Positions 22,442 through 34,195 of a DNA stretch of 64,000 bases are shown here, piece by piece. Origin of the DNA: Branchiostoma floridae (Eukaryota > Chordata > Leptocardii > Amphioxiformes > Branchiostomatidae); the NCBI RefSeq assembly GCF_000003815.2, contig NC_049979.1, forward strand, positions 1,017,185-1,081,184, written 5' to 3'. A program made the translations under genes and the position numbers. Within the stretch, counting starts at the first letter, position 1; every line of letters begins with the position of its first letter. Under the pieces are notes generated by a model that saw only the letters and a program-made list of their open reading frames with translations, was not told the origin of the DNA and did no database searches.

Positions 22442-22858
22442 CGACGAATTACCATGATAGCGTTTGAACTTCAGACATGTGCGCGTATCGAACATTGGCC
22501 AGCGCTAGAGGGGACTCTGTTATCGCAGGCCTACTGACAGGGGCACGACCGCCTACACCGTTCAGCTCTCTGATATATCTTATCGAAGATCTTCTATTTA
22601 TTTTCTTCTTAAAGTCCGCACTTGTTTCGTGGCTAACAAGCAAGCAAGCCTCGTCACCTCGTCGCCATGGCAACCCGAGGTGTCAGGTGTCGGCTAAATA
22701 CGGAAGGTTCACGTACAGGGTCATATGTGCATGCCGGTATTTAGAACACACCCGAACCAGATACTGGTAATTCTACGCTGAACCTGCGGCGATTTTAAAT
22801 CTCTAATTGGGTCCATAAATTAGCAAAACCCACTGTTGTTAGGCCCCGATTATATTAT

Positions 22859-23013
22859 TCGGCGCACATAGTAGTACGATTGCAAACTGACTGAATTGTT
22901 GGGACAGTCATTACTGAAAAGACTGCCTTAGATCCTTGCCAGTGGTTGGTTCTGTCACAGCCTGCTTGGAAATCATACGGCATCAAACTAGCCCGACGTA
23001 TGTGAGCGCCGCA
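22859..23013. mobile_element. Inverted-repeat element family I, diverged
   Basis: The left part has GGCGCACATAGTAGTACGAT, the interior CAGTGGTTGGTTCTGTCACA, and the right end GACGTATGTGAGCGCCGCAC, so the ends are imperfect inverted repeats. The interior is shared with the copy at 31870-32060. Confidence 0.55.
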
Positions 23014-23097
23014 CAATAATGTAATGTTTTATTTTGTATGACAATGTTTAATGTTAATCAATCTTAAAGGCACACTCTTGTAGTAGACTTTGCAATT

Positions 23098-23490
23098 CAG
23101 CTCTTATTTGCAAATTCGCTTTCAATCTATGTTTGGAAATAAACCAGTTACTACTAGTAAACTCTATCCATGTTTGGAAATAAACCAGTCCACTACTACT
23201 GCTAAACTCTATCCTTACCTTACCTTACCTAGTCCCATCCTCATGCCTGAGGGTCGGGGACTATCCACGTTTGGAAATAAACCAGTCTACTACTTACAAA
23301 CCGTTCAATTGCACAGCCTAATTGCCAGCGTATTTCGTGCAATTATCCGAATGGTGCAATAATGCGAAGTTATCTAGCTGGACCGCATGGGTTTGGGATG
23401 TTGACATTCCGAGCAGTTGACAGAAGTGTGCGTTAATCCGTTGTGCAATTAACTGGCTTCTACTGTACTGCTAAACTCTATCCATGTTTG
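23098..23490. repeat. Minisatellite (about 46-bp unit) interrupted by two insertions
   Basis: The phrase TTTGGAAATAAACCAGT followed by CTACT and GCTAAACTCTATCCATG recurs near 23128, 23171 and 23269, with the resumed tail at 23468-23492. The array is interrupted by a short CTTACCTTACCTTACC-ended segment (about 23213-23262) and by a truncated Tigger-like element (23308-23465). Confidence 0.7.
23308..23465. mobile_element. Tigger/pogo-like MITE, left end truncated
   Basis: Shares TTTCGTGCAATTATCCGAAT, the GCTGGACCGCA segment and the right end CAATTAACTGGCTTCTACTG with the copy at 3544. TA follows the right end. The usual CAGT left end is missing. It sits inside the surrounding minisatellite. 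Confidence 0.72.
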
Positions 23491-23876
23491 ATAAAAAAAA
23501 GTCATCTGGAGGTGCCAGACCGCAGAAATGTCTCAGTCAGATAACTTCTGAGTGATCCCGAGAGCAGCACGTCCACTGGGACATGTGATAGAGCAGAGAG
23601 CATACCTGCAATTTGTGTCTATTATCGGACTATGTCCAAATATAACAGCCGTATATTAGATTAGACGCTGCGCAATGTGTGGTCAGGGTTTTATTCAGCC
23701 GATGTCAAAAAGTCAACCTGAGGCAGGTTGGGTTGGGGTGACGGTGAAGGCTGTTGTTCTTCCAGAGACGCGTGTGCGCACAACATGAAATATTGAAGTT
23801 TTTTACAGCTACCGGGGAAGTAGCCTGGTTAAATCTGGCTCATAGCAGCCCGGCCAACATCCGCCGGCTTCCTTGA

Positions 23877-23989
23877 GGTACTCTCCAGGCAGAGGGTTGG
23901 TGGGAAAAATCGTGAACTTTTCCTTTTTTCCTAACTTGGCCATAGTCCCCTATTACTATTCGGCCAAGCCGGAGTCTGGTAGAAACTAG
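23877..23989. mobile_element. Chimeric MITE remnant: family A left end, family D right end
   Basis: Left end TACTCTCCAGGCAGAGG is family A-like. The right half TAACTTGGCCATAGTCCCC and GGAGTCTGGTAGAAACTA is family D. It may be two adjacent deleted copies or a recombinant. Confidence 0.5.
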
Positions 23990-24475
23990 GGAGAGACACG
24001 CTGCTCCAATTGCTATGACTAGTACGAGATAACAGCGTGCTTAAAAAGTAAACGAAAAGTCCAGTCGACGACGCCTGCCTGGGAGGCTATGTTCTCGCCC
24101 GGCCTCTGGCGCCCGTCCAGGCTGCTGTCGTCAGCTGCAAAGATTGGAACAGAAATCATCGGAGACCGTCCGTCCGTTTCCTCTCATGTTCTTATAAACA
24201 AGGAGCTCAGACTTTTGTCAACAGGGAGTAGGTGCAACATTCTGTACTGACTCTCCGGTGAAGGAGCCTGTATCAAATCTATGGATAGAAATTTGGTATA
24301 ACGTTAACCCCAATCTCTCTGTACAGTGTTCTATGTAATGTATTGGTCGGGCTTGCTTTGTTGGTCTTTTGTGGACATTTTCTGTCCTCTGTTTGAACTG
24401 TATTCTAACTCCTTCTGAAAGGTGTACCAGTATAAAGGGGCACCAAATGTCGCAAAAAATACCCACAAGATACTG

Positions 24476-24511
24476 AGAGTGACCGGATCCTTACATCTGC
24501 TTGGAGATTAG
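24476..24511. mobile_element. MITE family C right end
   Basis: GAGAGTGACCGGATCCTTAC then ATCTGCTTGGAGATTA is the right terminus of family C. The interior word CCAAATGTCGCAAAAAATAC lies just upstream. No left end was found. Confidence 0.6.
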
Positions 24512-24556
24512 GCTCTATAGAGCCTGACGGTGGGAGGGCTACTAGTAGCGGTTACT

Positions 24557-24695
24557 GTAGTATATAGTATGGTATAGTATAGTATAGTATAGTATAGTAT
24601 AGTATAGTATAGTATAGTATAGTATAGTATAGTACAATATATACTATAGTATATACTATAGTATAGTATCGAGTATATACTATATAGTATAGTAT
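24557..24695. repeat. (AGTAT)n microsatellite with palindromic tail
   Basis: A pure run of the pentamer TATAG/AGTAT occupies about 24570-24633. It then degenerates into TATACTATAGTATATACTA, which is self-complementary. The region is almost wholly A/T/G on the plus strand and could extrude a cruciform. Confidence 0.95.
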
Positions 24696-25595
24696 TTGAT
24701 ATGTTGGTAGCAAGTCGACCAACGATAATGATGATGCTACTAGAAACTAGCGCGATACACACATAACGTTACATACACCGCTCTCCTACTAGACTTCTAT
24801 TCCTAACTTGGGCAAAGACCAAACCGGAGTCTGGTAGAGACTACCTAGAAATCATAAAATGCCTTACAAAGACGCTCAGCCATGCACCTGCTTGAAGGTA
24901 AAGTGCGAACAGGTTTCGCCTGTAACAACTAGGAACACCTGTCTGGCACTACGCTCTCTCTATTATCGCGTCATCGCGACATATTTTTAGGGACGAGTTC
25001 AAAGTCGTCGGATTGTCGACAGTTGGTGCTAATGGGCGACCTGGGACCGCAGCAGAACGCTACGGCTTCATCTCGCCTGTATTTAACACGTCCGCAGGGA
25101 AACGCAAGCCTGCTAACTGTCGTTCGGTCCCCCCTTATTAGTAATCGACCGAGAAAGGGGTGACATTCTGATCACAGACCCCCGTATTCCCGCTGTGCGG
25201 GTTTTACGAGCCTGGAATTTAAAACGCCTTGATATGGTGTCTGAAGTTCATCGCGTTCTGAGGTAATGACAGAGCTTATCACCGTGCCCAAAGGTGATGC
25301 GATAAATAGAACGGGATTTGTGCTAGTCTAGCAACTGTGGCACCACACAGCCTGAGCTCAGCACTGTAATCTTGTGGTTTCATATATGATAAGTTTTATT
25401 GCAAATTCTTGCCCGAGGGCTAATTGCAAGTGACAAAAAAGACATACAAATAATGGTTAAACAGTATAGTAAGCGACTACTCTAGTCCAACTTAGACTAG
25501 TTAAAGATGTGACTTATTGGGTTAGAATAGAAGACGCGGAACCAGGACTCTGTGAAACGTTACAATTTCGTCTTTCTATATCTGCTTGGGCCTAC

Positions 25596-25782
25596 GTCAC
25601 ATTTCCAAACCGGGGCCCGGCCGGGCAGCTTTCGGGAACGAAAAGTATGATATAAAAGGCACCAAACTATACAAGGCGTAAATAGAATAGTCGTGGTTAT
25701 TATTTGTGTATATTCTTGCGTATACATTTTTGTTTTTCGTTTCCACAAACAGCCCGGCCAGGCCCCGGTTTGGAAATGTGAC
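25596..25782. mobile_element. MITE family E, full length
   Basis: Left end GTCACATTTCCAAACCGGGG, right end CCCCGGTTTGGAAATGTGAC, a 20-bp perfect inverted repeat. It is followed inward by CCGGCCGGGCAGCTTTCGGG and GAACGAAAAGTATGATATAA. It is 187 bp long and has no coding capacity. The termini differ from the CTCCAAGCAG families. Confidence 0.88.
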
Positions 25783-26114
25783 GTTAAGCTTAGAGATCAG
25801 ACAAATGCCATTTTGTGTTAGAAGATACAACAAAGAGAGAGCTCGAGGGGTGTATTTTATATCTATAGGCAGATACAAACTATGTTTCCCTACTTCATAC
25901 GCTTATATGTTATATAAGGACAAATTCAAATTTCTCAGTTACCCCGCAAAAAATGTGCCTCGTATGGATAACGTTATGTACAAGAACCATTTAGATTCTT
26001 CAAACAGACAAAAACGACGACATTTAACACACAGGCTCCTTACTTGAAGCTTGCCTAATAACATTATATCAGTGTTAACTTGAAAGTTTATCTGTGTTAG
26101 TAGAAGTCATTATT

Positions 26115-26258
26115 GAACTAGTTAAACTATGATATCCAACACAAAAATTGGACTCAACCAAATTTTCGACTGAACAGCACCAGTTCAGTCTTTGACATAA
26201 ACTGGTGTGAAAATTTGGGTGAGTCCAAATGTGTTGGATATTACAGTTTAACTAGTTC
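26115..26258. mobile_element. Palindromic MITE, unnamed family
   Basis: GAACTAGTTAAACTATGATA at the left is complementary to TATTACAGTTTAACTAGTTC at the right. The arms continue through TCCAACACA and a GGACTCA-CCAAATTTT segment to an inner loop near CAGTTCAG. The arms are about 60 bp each with few mismatches. A 13-bp string ATTATATCAGTGT lies outside at 26063 and 26260. Confidence 0.78.
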
Positions 26259-26858
26259 TATTATATCAGTGTATCACAAGGAAAAAGTGTTTTCTTTCTT
26301 GGTCAGCGCCTGGTGTACCAGGCGTATTAGAACCACGTGTTTAATGTTGGGGAATCGGGTTTGTGTTTTGCAATCCGCCCGAGACGTTGTTGATAAACAC
26401 GAGCGCCATCCAGAAATTGCAATGACATGATGTCATCACGACCATGCGTTACTGAATAAGGCACCTCCTATCGAAGAATGGAGACTTACATCGTCAACCC
26501 TTGATACTAACATTATACATGATGACACACTGGGTACATGATGTTTGGAAAAGACGTCTGAAAGCTGGAAAACCTTGACATGAGAATGTGCACCGAGCCG
26601 TTCTGATGACGATAACCTGACGCGACTTCTGTAATCATAATCGGTACAATCCTGGACCCATTTAAGGTTTTACAAATGAACAATTATACAGTCCTGTTGC
26701 TTCTTGGCTTTTTTATCATGGGTCGACAACTCTCTCTTCACAGCCAGGGACTGAATAGTGAGGAGCTTACAAATACGATAGGCTGGACGGATCGCAAGGG
26801 TCTGGAGCGACTGTAATTCGATGCTAACTTAATGCTAACTTAAATGCCTTATGGGCGG

Positions 26859-26965
26859 CAATGGACCGATCCTGAAGCCCCGCCCCATGTTCGAAATAGA
26901 ATAGGGGGTTCCATCCAACTTGTTCTATTTGTTCGATATGACGTTCGATCGGGATCGGTCCATTG
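26859..26965. mobile_element. Short MITE with 14-bp perfect inverted ends
   Basis: Left end CAATGGACCGATCC, right end GGATCGGTCCATTG. Subterminal TTCGAAATAGAATA opposes TTCTATTTGTTCG. Total length 107 bp. No clear target duplication. Confidence 0.75.
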
Positions 26966-27081
26966 GACCGTAAGTGTTGAACCCCTCACACCGGGAGGGA
27001 CCTCTGCTCTCTTCGTGTATTGGGAACTTAACCTTGCTGCAGGTGCCGTAGTCTCATGTCGGAACTGTGACCGTTCTCTGA

Positions 27082-27288
27082 TACTGTAAATGCAGAAATG
27101 TTCGCGGTGGATTAATGCGGTTTTCGCGGTGACCACTTCACCGCGAACTTAAAACTACCGCGAACATTTTTCTATTATGGTATTAGACTGCAGTCTATGG
27201 TGTTACCGCGAACTTACAACCACCGCAAAAGTCCTTTTTCCAGCTACCGCGAAATTAAATCCCCGCGAACTTAAATGCATTTACAGTA
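27082..27288. mobile_element. MITE with TACTGTAAATGCA ends and CGCGGT-rich core
   Basis: The ends TACTGTAAATGCA and TGCATTTACAGTA are a 13-bp perfect inverted repeat. The 207-bp body is made of repeated words such as TTCGCGGT, ACCGCGAACTT and ACCGCGAAC in both orientations. Repeats of this look occur in several marine invertebrates, as I recall. Confidence 0.82.
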
Positions 27289-27852
27289 TGTGTATATAAC
27301 AGGGGCGGTCATGTCGGTACAGGAGGCACCTGTGGCGTATTTCCTATCAAACAGCTGAACTCAACTTTTCATCAGCAACAGAAGGTTTCATTTAGCTCCA
27401 CAGCGTCTACAATAGAGCGCACAGTTGATCTACTCCATACGCAACACTGAAGTTGATCTTTATAGCAAACCCCTGCGCGTGAGCAAAGCCTCGCGTTTCA
27501 AGACTTTTCAAGAAAGCAAACGAGCCGTAAGGAAGTTCTTCCGCCTCCGACAAGACGTCTTGTGGCGGAAGACGCGAACAAAGACGCACGTGCCGTGTCC
27601 GGTGTCAACTTTCACCTGCTGATACATTTCAGCGTGGTATTTCCGAGAAGGGACGATAGAATACCTGTTCAATTGCGTCATGCCCTTCCTAGAAGCAAAT
27701 AAATCATTGAGGAAAACCTTTACTCAGGTTGGATGCTGTGACTGGTTTCCATGGTGACACAAATTCTGAGCTCCTATTGGTCGAAGCGTCGTAACCCCGA
27801 CCTCTTACACGCACTGGTAGATTTCTACTTTTAATCTTTTAAATGTCTTCTG

Positions 27853-28193
27853 GCCTATAACATTTCGAAACTTGGTCCCAACCGGGCTGTCTACTAGAAC
27901 GGAAAATGAGAAATGCAGACAAACAAGGAGGTGACAGAGAAAGTATGCTCATGACTGATTTTGTTTTTTGAATTGTTCCGTGTACTTTGTTGTGTTTTAC
28001 ATCGTGCATTTCGTTCCCATGAGCTGTCCGGACGGCCCGGCCGGGCAGGTTTCGGGAACGAAAAGTGTAATACATCATTCATCATTAATCATCCTCTATG
28101 AGGTGGAGCAAGTGTAATACAAAAGGCAATAAAATACACAGAATATATGAAAATGAGTCATCAACCCGGCTGGACCCCGGTTTGGAAATGTGA
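27853..28193. mobile_element. MITE family E copy, enlarged
   Basis: Left end GCCTATAACATTTCGAAACT is diverged. Right end CCCCGGTTTGGAAATGTGAC is intact. At 28037-28062 the interior repeats the family word GGCCCGGCCGGGCAGGTTTC, which normally sits beside a terminus. This 341-bp copy may therefore be two overlapping or nested family E elements. Confidence 0.65.
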
Positions 28194-28270
28194 CCCTAGC
28201 ATAAGGGGTGAATCAGGTCGCACGGACTCAATCAGTCTAGGACAGGGAGAGATTGTGTGGCATCGGCGGT

Positions 28271-28415
28271 GGCCTTGCCAGCCTGTCCCGCCTGTCCGTG
28301 GCCTTGCCAGCCTGTCCCGCCTGTCCGTGGCCTTGCCAGCCTGTACCGCCTGTCCGTGGCCTTGCCCGCCTATTCCGCCTGTCCGTGGCCTTGCCCGCCT
28401 GTCCCGCCTGTCCGT
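28271..28415. repeat. 29-bp minisatellite, five units
   Basis: Five head-to-tail units of exactly 29 bp start at 28271, 28300, 28329, 28358 and 28387, each opening GGCCTTGCC and closing GCCTGTCCGT. The copies differ at one to three positions. Because 29 is not a multiple of three, each reading frame cycles through the other two, so all three plus-strand frames read the same periodic Cys/Pro-rich peptide. This explains three overlapping open frames here without any gene. Confidence 0.95.
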
Positions 28416-28946
28416 GGCCAGGACAACGTGCTAGCCTGGGTGGGCGCGTCGGAAGTGTCTGTCAGCCGAGCCGCTGCAGCGTGACGTGCCGAGGACGTGA
28501 GACAACATGGCGGGAAAACCTTATCGTTTGCCGACCCTTCAGACCTGTCTGCGCCGAGCGGTGACGGACAGTTTTATCAGCAGGTCACGGAGACGGCTAA
28601 CAGTGTACAACTGTAGAGGGCCTGCTGTCGTCGGCACTAGCTACGCGGAGGAAACACTACGGAACTATTGGTCGGAAGATCTGTAGTGAGACTAAAACAG
28701 AATCGACTATCACTTTCTAACGGCCACTTTCAGACACAACCTACGTTTTTGTTCGAAAGAACCGACATGTCGTACTGACTCGTAGGTATGAGAGAGAGAT
28801 TTGAAACTTTGATAGTTGCGGCGTAGCGTTCACATACTTAAGCCTCCAAGGCCTGTTCCAAGTGAAACCGGTTTGAGGGAAGGTGTTCCATGACGTCGGT
28901 GAGGGTCAGGGATCAGGATGTACAGGTAAAGACTGTTGTATAGTGC

Positions 28947-29119
28947 CATCTCCAAGCAGATGTAAGGATTCTGGCTCTTTATCCGTTTTTTACGCCTTGG
29001 CGGCTGTTGTTCTTGTGCGCCTATTAGAGTAGACGATGAGTTCTAAGACTTCTGTACTAGTAGTAAATGTTAAAAGAAACACGCATAATCCGCAGAGACC
29101 GAACATCTGCTTGGAGAGA
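28947..29119. mobile_element. MITE family C copy
   Basis: Left end CATCTCCAAGCAGATGTAAG with GATTCTGGC. Right end GACCGAACATCTGCTTGGAG. Interior words TTTTTACGCC and AAACACGCATAATCC fit the family. No clear target duplication. Confidence 0.7.
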
Positions 29120-29729
29120 GGATGACGCACTGCTGGTACCTCACATCGGCCCGGGGATGGATGGAATCAATTCCTGGCGACTCCGAGATAACCGGTTCAG
29201 CCAATAAACACGAATTTCCTGGCACGAGACGCCAAAATTCCGAGCTGAAGGATCGAACGTGTTGTGGGTTATGATGACTGAGTTGTGCCGGGAAATCCGT
29301 CGGCAGGGGATTATACAGGACATCTGGGCATCTCAGAGTAGATGTATCTAGAGGGTCTTTTCTGGGTCTTCTTTTTTTCAAATTCCTACGTCAATGTACG
29401 TTTTTATCTGTTATACCCCTCAACACCCCCCCCCTCCATGACAGGATGGTGCGAAGCAGGTGCACGAGTAAACAAACGTAACGCTAGTTAACCTTTAGCC
29501 GCGGGGTTACCTATATCCGTTGTTTTAAATAAAGGGTTCTTACGGATGTCAAGTCGACAGATGGTGGTTGCAGACGCGCCATTTGCAAAATATTGGAATA
29601 TATATAAAAATAGCACAATTTGAAACCACCGTATGTTGACTTCATATCGCTAAAAGATCTCCTTTTAACAAACCAATACCCAGGATGCCCTGCGGATGAA
29701 GGTGAACTAGCGCTGCAAAATGTTGCATA

Positions 29730-29772
29730 AACACTGAGACCAAGCCTGATCCTTACATCTGCTTGGAGATGG
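29730..29772. mobile_element. MITE family C right end
   Basis: ACTGAGACCAAGCCTGATCC then TTACATCTGCTTGGAGAT is a family C right terminus, with TGCAAAATGTTGCATAAAC just before. The left end could not be placed. Confidence 0.55.
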
Positions 29773-29827
29773 CTTATAGAAACCATCTGGGCCGCGGCAG
29801 TGTGATGCGCGTCGATGTTTGGCGGAT

Positions 29828-29846
29828 GGGGGGGGGGGGGGGGGGG
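29828..29846. repeat. Poly-G run of 19
   Basis: Nineteen consecutive G on the plus strand. Similar C runs occur at about 44681, 44789, 45449, 58591 and 61249. Their lengths are likely variable or unreliable in the assembly. Confidence 0.9.
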
Positions 29847-31869
29847 ATGAGACCTTCTTAGAACTGAATCGGACAAGTTTACGGTAAGCCAGGAAGAACC
29901 CAAGATTTGTTTGCAACTGTGTAACTCTGACTAAATATTCTAGCAAGTCGTTCACCCCATTTTTCCAAATTCTCAGGCCAGAGGATCGTCACATTCTAAA
30001 TTCGTGCCATTATATTGTGTAAATCTACTCAGAGAAGACCTGATACCATCCCTGCCTTTATGTAATCCACAGTTAGCGGACCACTATTAAACGCTACGGA
30101 AAACATGTACAATGTAAGCAGATCAACTATGCCTACGGCAGCGATTTGTACCATTGCAACATACTGTAGTTTATAGATAAATAAATAGATATGTGGTCAC
30201 TATAACATATTGGCAATGCACTGTGGCAAAGTTTTTTTCGTCTGCAACCACGTGAAAACGCACAAAAAGGACCTCATTACGCCAGAGGTTACAGGCAGTA
30301 AAAACCTTTGAACGTTATCAGCTACCAGACGCACAATTTTTCAGATCGTCTGGCTACCACGCGTTGCTGGTCTTGAAATTTGAAGGATCTAGTATTTTAG
30401 GGCGTCCTGGTTTGATAAGTCACGATGATGAGGCGATGGGCGTTGTAAAATGCTCGTAAATCAACGGAGAAGTATGTCGCAAGACCGGGGTACGAAAAGA
30501 CAAGGTGATGTTCTTGTTTATTAATAGTAAAGAGGAAACCGAGAAAAAAATCTAAAGACGCACCTGAAGTAGTAAAGCTAGCTCGATCAGCGCCGCGTGT
30601 CCAGTAAGTCTTGAAGAAGAAAAGATCCAAAAGACTTGTGCAGCGGTCAGTGCTCCGGACTGTTGTGGTGTTGTGAGAGTCCCCTTCTTTCAGTGCGGAC
30701 ATGCACCGCGGCCTGCTCTAATTCCACTCGACATTCCGCCTGGCCGCAGCGTGCCCGCGCTCAGCTGCCGGGTGACGAGAGACAGGTCTATCGCCGGAGG
30801 TTCGACTAGAACGTACCCGATGCCTCGTCAGTCCATACCGCGGACGCTTCGTGCGCCTCCCCGGCTCCCGCTGGGGTCTTTTCAGCTCCCAGACTCGCAG
30901 ACAATTTCCCTAATGAAGGAGCGCGTACTAGCACTTACAGTGGAGTCTGAGCAGCGTTTCCGACGCCACAGGTCTGTGAGTTAACGCTTGTATTTGCCTC
31001 TCGACTTTGGTCCGTCTCTAGGGCAAATTTACCGGCGATCTTATCGGCACCGTCCCATTGGTGGTACGCCTGTCCTGCGCTGGTCCGGACCCAACTTGAC
31101 ACTGTTTGCTGACCGCAGCGGGCAGGCAAGTCAGGCAATCCTGGCGCAAACACAGAACAGATCTCACGAACTGGATCTAAGCAGGACTCAGATGATCTAT
31201 GGCTGTATGGAGGCACCTCGATGGCTTCAAGATGGAAAGATACGTGCCGTATGTTGTACCTCCGGAAGCTAGGATGTGAACCCTTTCATTAACCTACACA
31301 CACATATATATACTAGTATACCCTCCAGGCCCGGTTCACACTTCAGACACTGCGGGAGGAAGCGGCGGATCTTGTTCAGGTAGATGCAAATGTGAGGTTA
31401 CCTGTGCTCAGGTGATCGCTCAGGTAGATCCGCAGACAGGTGCTCCTTGCGTCTCGCTACAAGCGGGGGCACTGTTACAAACCAGAAGTCGCCACACTGT
31501 TGCGGAGTAGAACAGCCACACCGTGGCGACGCGAAGCCGATTATGTCGTGTGATCCACTTCACCCCGCAGACAATGCCACAGGTTTGCCCAAATAACAAT
31601 TAAAACGATTAGACTATAAAACGATTAGTGACTCAGCGGAGATCGGCGCCTCGGGACTTGTGCAAGTGTTCATAAAAACTGGGTGAAGGAGAAGAAGTGG
31701 TCTCCAGGGGCCTGGAGCGCAGCTGGGTGGATTAAGGGGGGATCAGACCAGGCAGGCGTGCAGGATTCTCCTCACCTGGATGCGCCCAGGTGAGAACAAC
31801 AGGTGGGAAACCGGAGCGCACGGGAACGTGCAGCGGAGCGTGCGCCGTTAGCGCGCGGTCACATGGCCA

Positions 31870-32060
31870 TGGGTCGTGCGATCGTCGTACGATCGCAAAC
31901 TTTGAAGGGCATTTTGGAGGATAAAAAGGTACGTTCTCCTGAAAAGTTAAACCGTCTTGGTGCACAAAATGCTGTTTAGGATCCATGACGGTGGTTGGTT
32001 CTGTCACGGCCTGCTTGAAAATCTTATGGCATCAAAATCGTACGACGAGCGCAAGACCTA
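31870..32060. mobile_element. Inverted-repeat element family I
   Basis: Left end GGGTCGTGCGATCGTCGTAC, right end GTACGACGAGCGCAAGACCT, an imperfect inverted repeat of about 23 bp. The interior CGGTGGTTGGTTCTGTCACG followed by GCCTGCTTG is shared with the copy at 22859. Confidence 0.65.
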
Positions 32061-32516
32061 TGAAGAACGGGAAACTTGAAACTTCCTTCCGATTTTCTTT
32101 CTGCCTTTGCAGATCGCATATGAAGTTAGTACACTCACGTTTCGCCTAATATTGTTTCACAGGCGACCGTCTTCTTTTTGTCTGGGCGAGTTTGCTCAGA
32201 GCAAGGCCAAAAGACCACTTCTGGGCACTGAACCAACACTCGCGACTGGAGCAGCATCTCTTCTCAGAAGCATCGTGATTGAGACACGTTCGGCTGAGAA
32301 AGAGGACAATCTTGGGCTCAAATTATACGCAGTTTTTTTCCGGATGTTTTAACTGACCCAATAGCAGAAACAACGCCTGGAGCTACTAATGCTGTTCGGT
32401 GTAAAATCAAGGACATTGTAAATTCACTACCTTATTTGGACATCAAGTTTGACAAGTTTAACTTCTGTCAAAAGTGACATGCAGTTACGTGCGTTCAGAG
32501 CCGTACCACGATTGGT

Positions 32517-32750
32517 GTTCTCCAAGCAGAGGTTCGGAGTGGGGCTGGTTTTCTTTTCGCTCCGACTGTTTTTGATGCGTTTTGAGGCATTTTTACTTGG
32601 TACAGTTTTTGTCATATGGTCATGTCCGCGGGTCTCTCCAAGACCTTTTCTTGTATGCTTTTTTTCTGTCAGCTAATCACACCTGACAGACAGATACGGT
32701 ATATAAGAAAAAGGTCACGATTTCCCCCCTTAACCTCTGCATGGCGAGTT
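32517..32750. mobile_element. MITE family A copy, diverged
   Basis: Left end TGTTCTCCAAGCAGAGGTTC, right part TTAACCTCTGCATGGCGAGT. GCTCCGACTGTTTTTGATGC inside is the family's usual arm. The matching inner arm near the right is mostly replaced by unrelated sequence. Confidence 0.6.
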
Positions 32751-33004
32751 GTGTCACCAAGACATTTCTGCACGTCGTTCGGAACGCAAATCTCCCGGTG
32801 ATTCGCCCTTAAGGACCCCCTGCGACGCCGAGAGGGGATTCCGTGATAACGAGCCAGGACATTCCTCGGGCTCCCCTGGCAACCTGTCGTCAGACAGGCG
32901 TTTTTTTTTTCTATTTGGTTTTGGACAGACAATCTGGTACTGCTCTCAAGTTTGTAACTTATACTAACAGTGCCACATTCACAGCACAGACAGAAGGTAA
33001 AGGT

Positions 33005-33165
33005 AGTATTTTCCTTATACCTCCTTGACCGAAGTCAGGTACCTATTTTTACACCTGGGTGAAGTGAGGAAAGTCGTGAAAAATGCCTTTCCCAGGGGCA
33101 CAACGTCGGGTATCGAACTCAGGACCTCAGGGGGTCGATTGGAAATGAACCACTTGACACCTGCA
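33005..33165 (-). mobile_element. tRNA-derived SINE, minus strand
   Basis: On the minus strand GAGTTCGATACCC resembles an RNA polymerase III B box. It is followed by GGGAAAGGCATTTTTCACGA, CCTCACTTCACCCAGGTGTA and AAAATAGGTACCTGACTTCG, a body I recall as common in lancelet SINEs. The tRNA-like head is diverged, so this is a dead copy. Confidence 0.65.
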
Positions 33166-33489
33166 TTACTCTAATCTCCAAGCAGACGTTGGGAGGGAAT
33201 ATTCGTACATTTTCCTGGGTGACCGTTTCTGCTGTGTGGCGTCTGTGAATGGAGCGTGGAGGGGAAGTGGAAACCGTGCCACCAGAACGACACATTTTCA
33301 GGTAGCACCATTCTTAGGTAGCAAATTTCCAAACACGTACAGCAGGTTTACGACAGAAGATATCTATATTAGAACATACTTCAGATAGCAGGGTTATCGG
33401 TGGGCTTTCTATACCTAAGTAATGCAGACAAATGCATATATTTACACAAGTCTTCGATGGTAAAACATATTTGTTCCTACATTGAGTAG

Positions 33490-33650
33490 TAGTTCACTGT
33501 TTTCTGCTGCTGCAGTCGTCTGGACACACCGTCTTTCCAAACGGCACAAAACCGAAAGCATGACAGGGTTCGAACCCAGGACTTCTGTGTTCTGGACCAA
33601 CGCCCTGCATTTACGCCAACCGACTCCAACCTCAACCCCACGGACCACTA
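33490..33650 (-). mobile_element. tRNA-derived SINE, minus strand, intact B box
   Basis: The minus strand reads an A-box-like TTGGCGTAAATGCAGGGCG, then a perfect B box GGTTCGAACCC (33577-33566 region). The spacing suits a tRNA-like promoter. It is followed by CATGCTTTCGG and GTGCCGTTTGGAAAGACGG. No cloverleaf acceptor stem forms, so it is not a functional tRNA gene. Its plus-strand shadow reads the familiar GFEPRTS peptide. Confidence 0.7.
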
Positions 33651-34089
33651 TAAACTCGGAAAGAAGTACAAAACGCCGCAGCGTTTCCAATAACTACTTG
33701 GGGACTACACGTAGCCTACGTAGGTACGTACAGGTTCACACCGGGACTCCGTCCCAGTGGACTTGTGAACCTGAAGCCCTGAAACTCACCCACGACAATC
33801 GCGACGGGGCCGTAAAGCGTGTGCAAACACACCGCGGCGCCCCTAAAAGGGTTTCGATGGGCGCTCACTTAGGAAACTGGTTTATAAGTATGTACCCTCT
33901 ACTTGTGTGGGATGGGAGTACACACACATGTACACACGGGCTGGGAAGGCACGGCTGTTTGGCAATGGAAGCTTTGTCTAGATGAATAGGAAATGTAACA
34001 AAAACAAATATGATTTAGATCTCTTTTGCATATCAATTCACAGCTAGGGTACAAAAAACACTCTCCAAGATTTCTCCAGCGTCACTGAC

Positions 34090-34195
34090 GAAAAACAACG
34101 GATGATGTTTGAAACGTCTGACCATTTCCAAAATCATATCCAGTTGCTTGAGTAACTGCTTTTTGGCGTAACATATTACCTGGATGTCTAAAAAA
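34090..34195 (-). repeat. Dispersed repeat family H
   Basis: Minus-strand copy of the family at 6910: the minus strand reads GACATCCAGGTAATATG, CAAAAAGCAGTTACTCAAGC, AACTGGATATGATTTTGG and GGTCAGACGTTTC in order. This is the best-preserved copy in the window. An open frame spans it but has no recognised domain. Confidence 0.6.

Noticed and set aside
22016-22537. Long open frames spanning N runs (also at 36.2-36.5, 45.7-46.7, 60.4-61.2 and 63.7-63.98 kb)
   Set aside because: They consist mostly of undetermined residues; they are artefacts of translating N.
28147-28564. Three overlapping Cys/Pro-rich plus-strand frames
   Set aside because: Explained by the 29-bp minisatellite, whose unit length makes all frames equivalent.
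33566-33577. Possible tRNA gene (perfect B box)
   Set aside because: No acceptor stem or full cloverleaf can be formed around it; a SINE head explains it better.
33482-33985. 167-codon plus-strand frame with GFEPRTS peptide
   Set aside because: That peptide is the usual antisense reading of a tRNA-derived SINE B box, which is present here on the minus strand.
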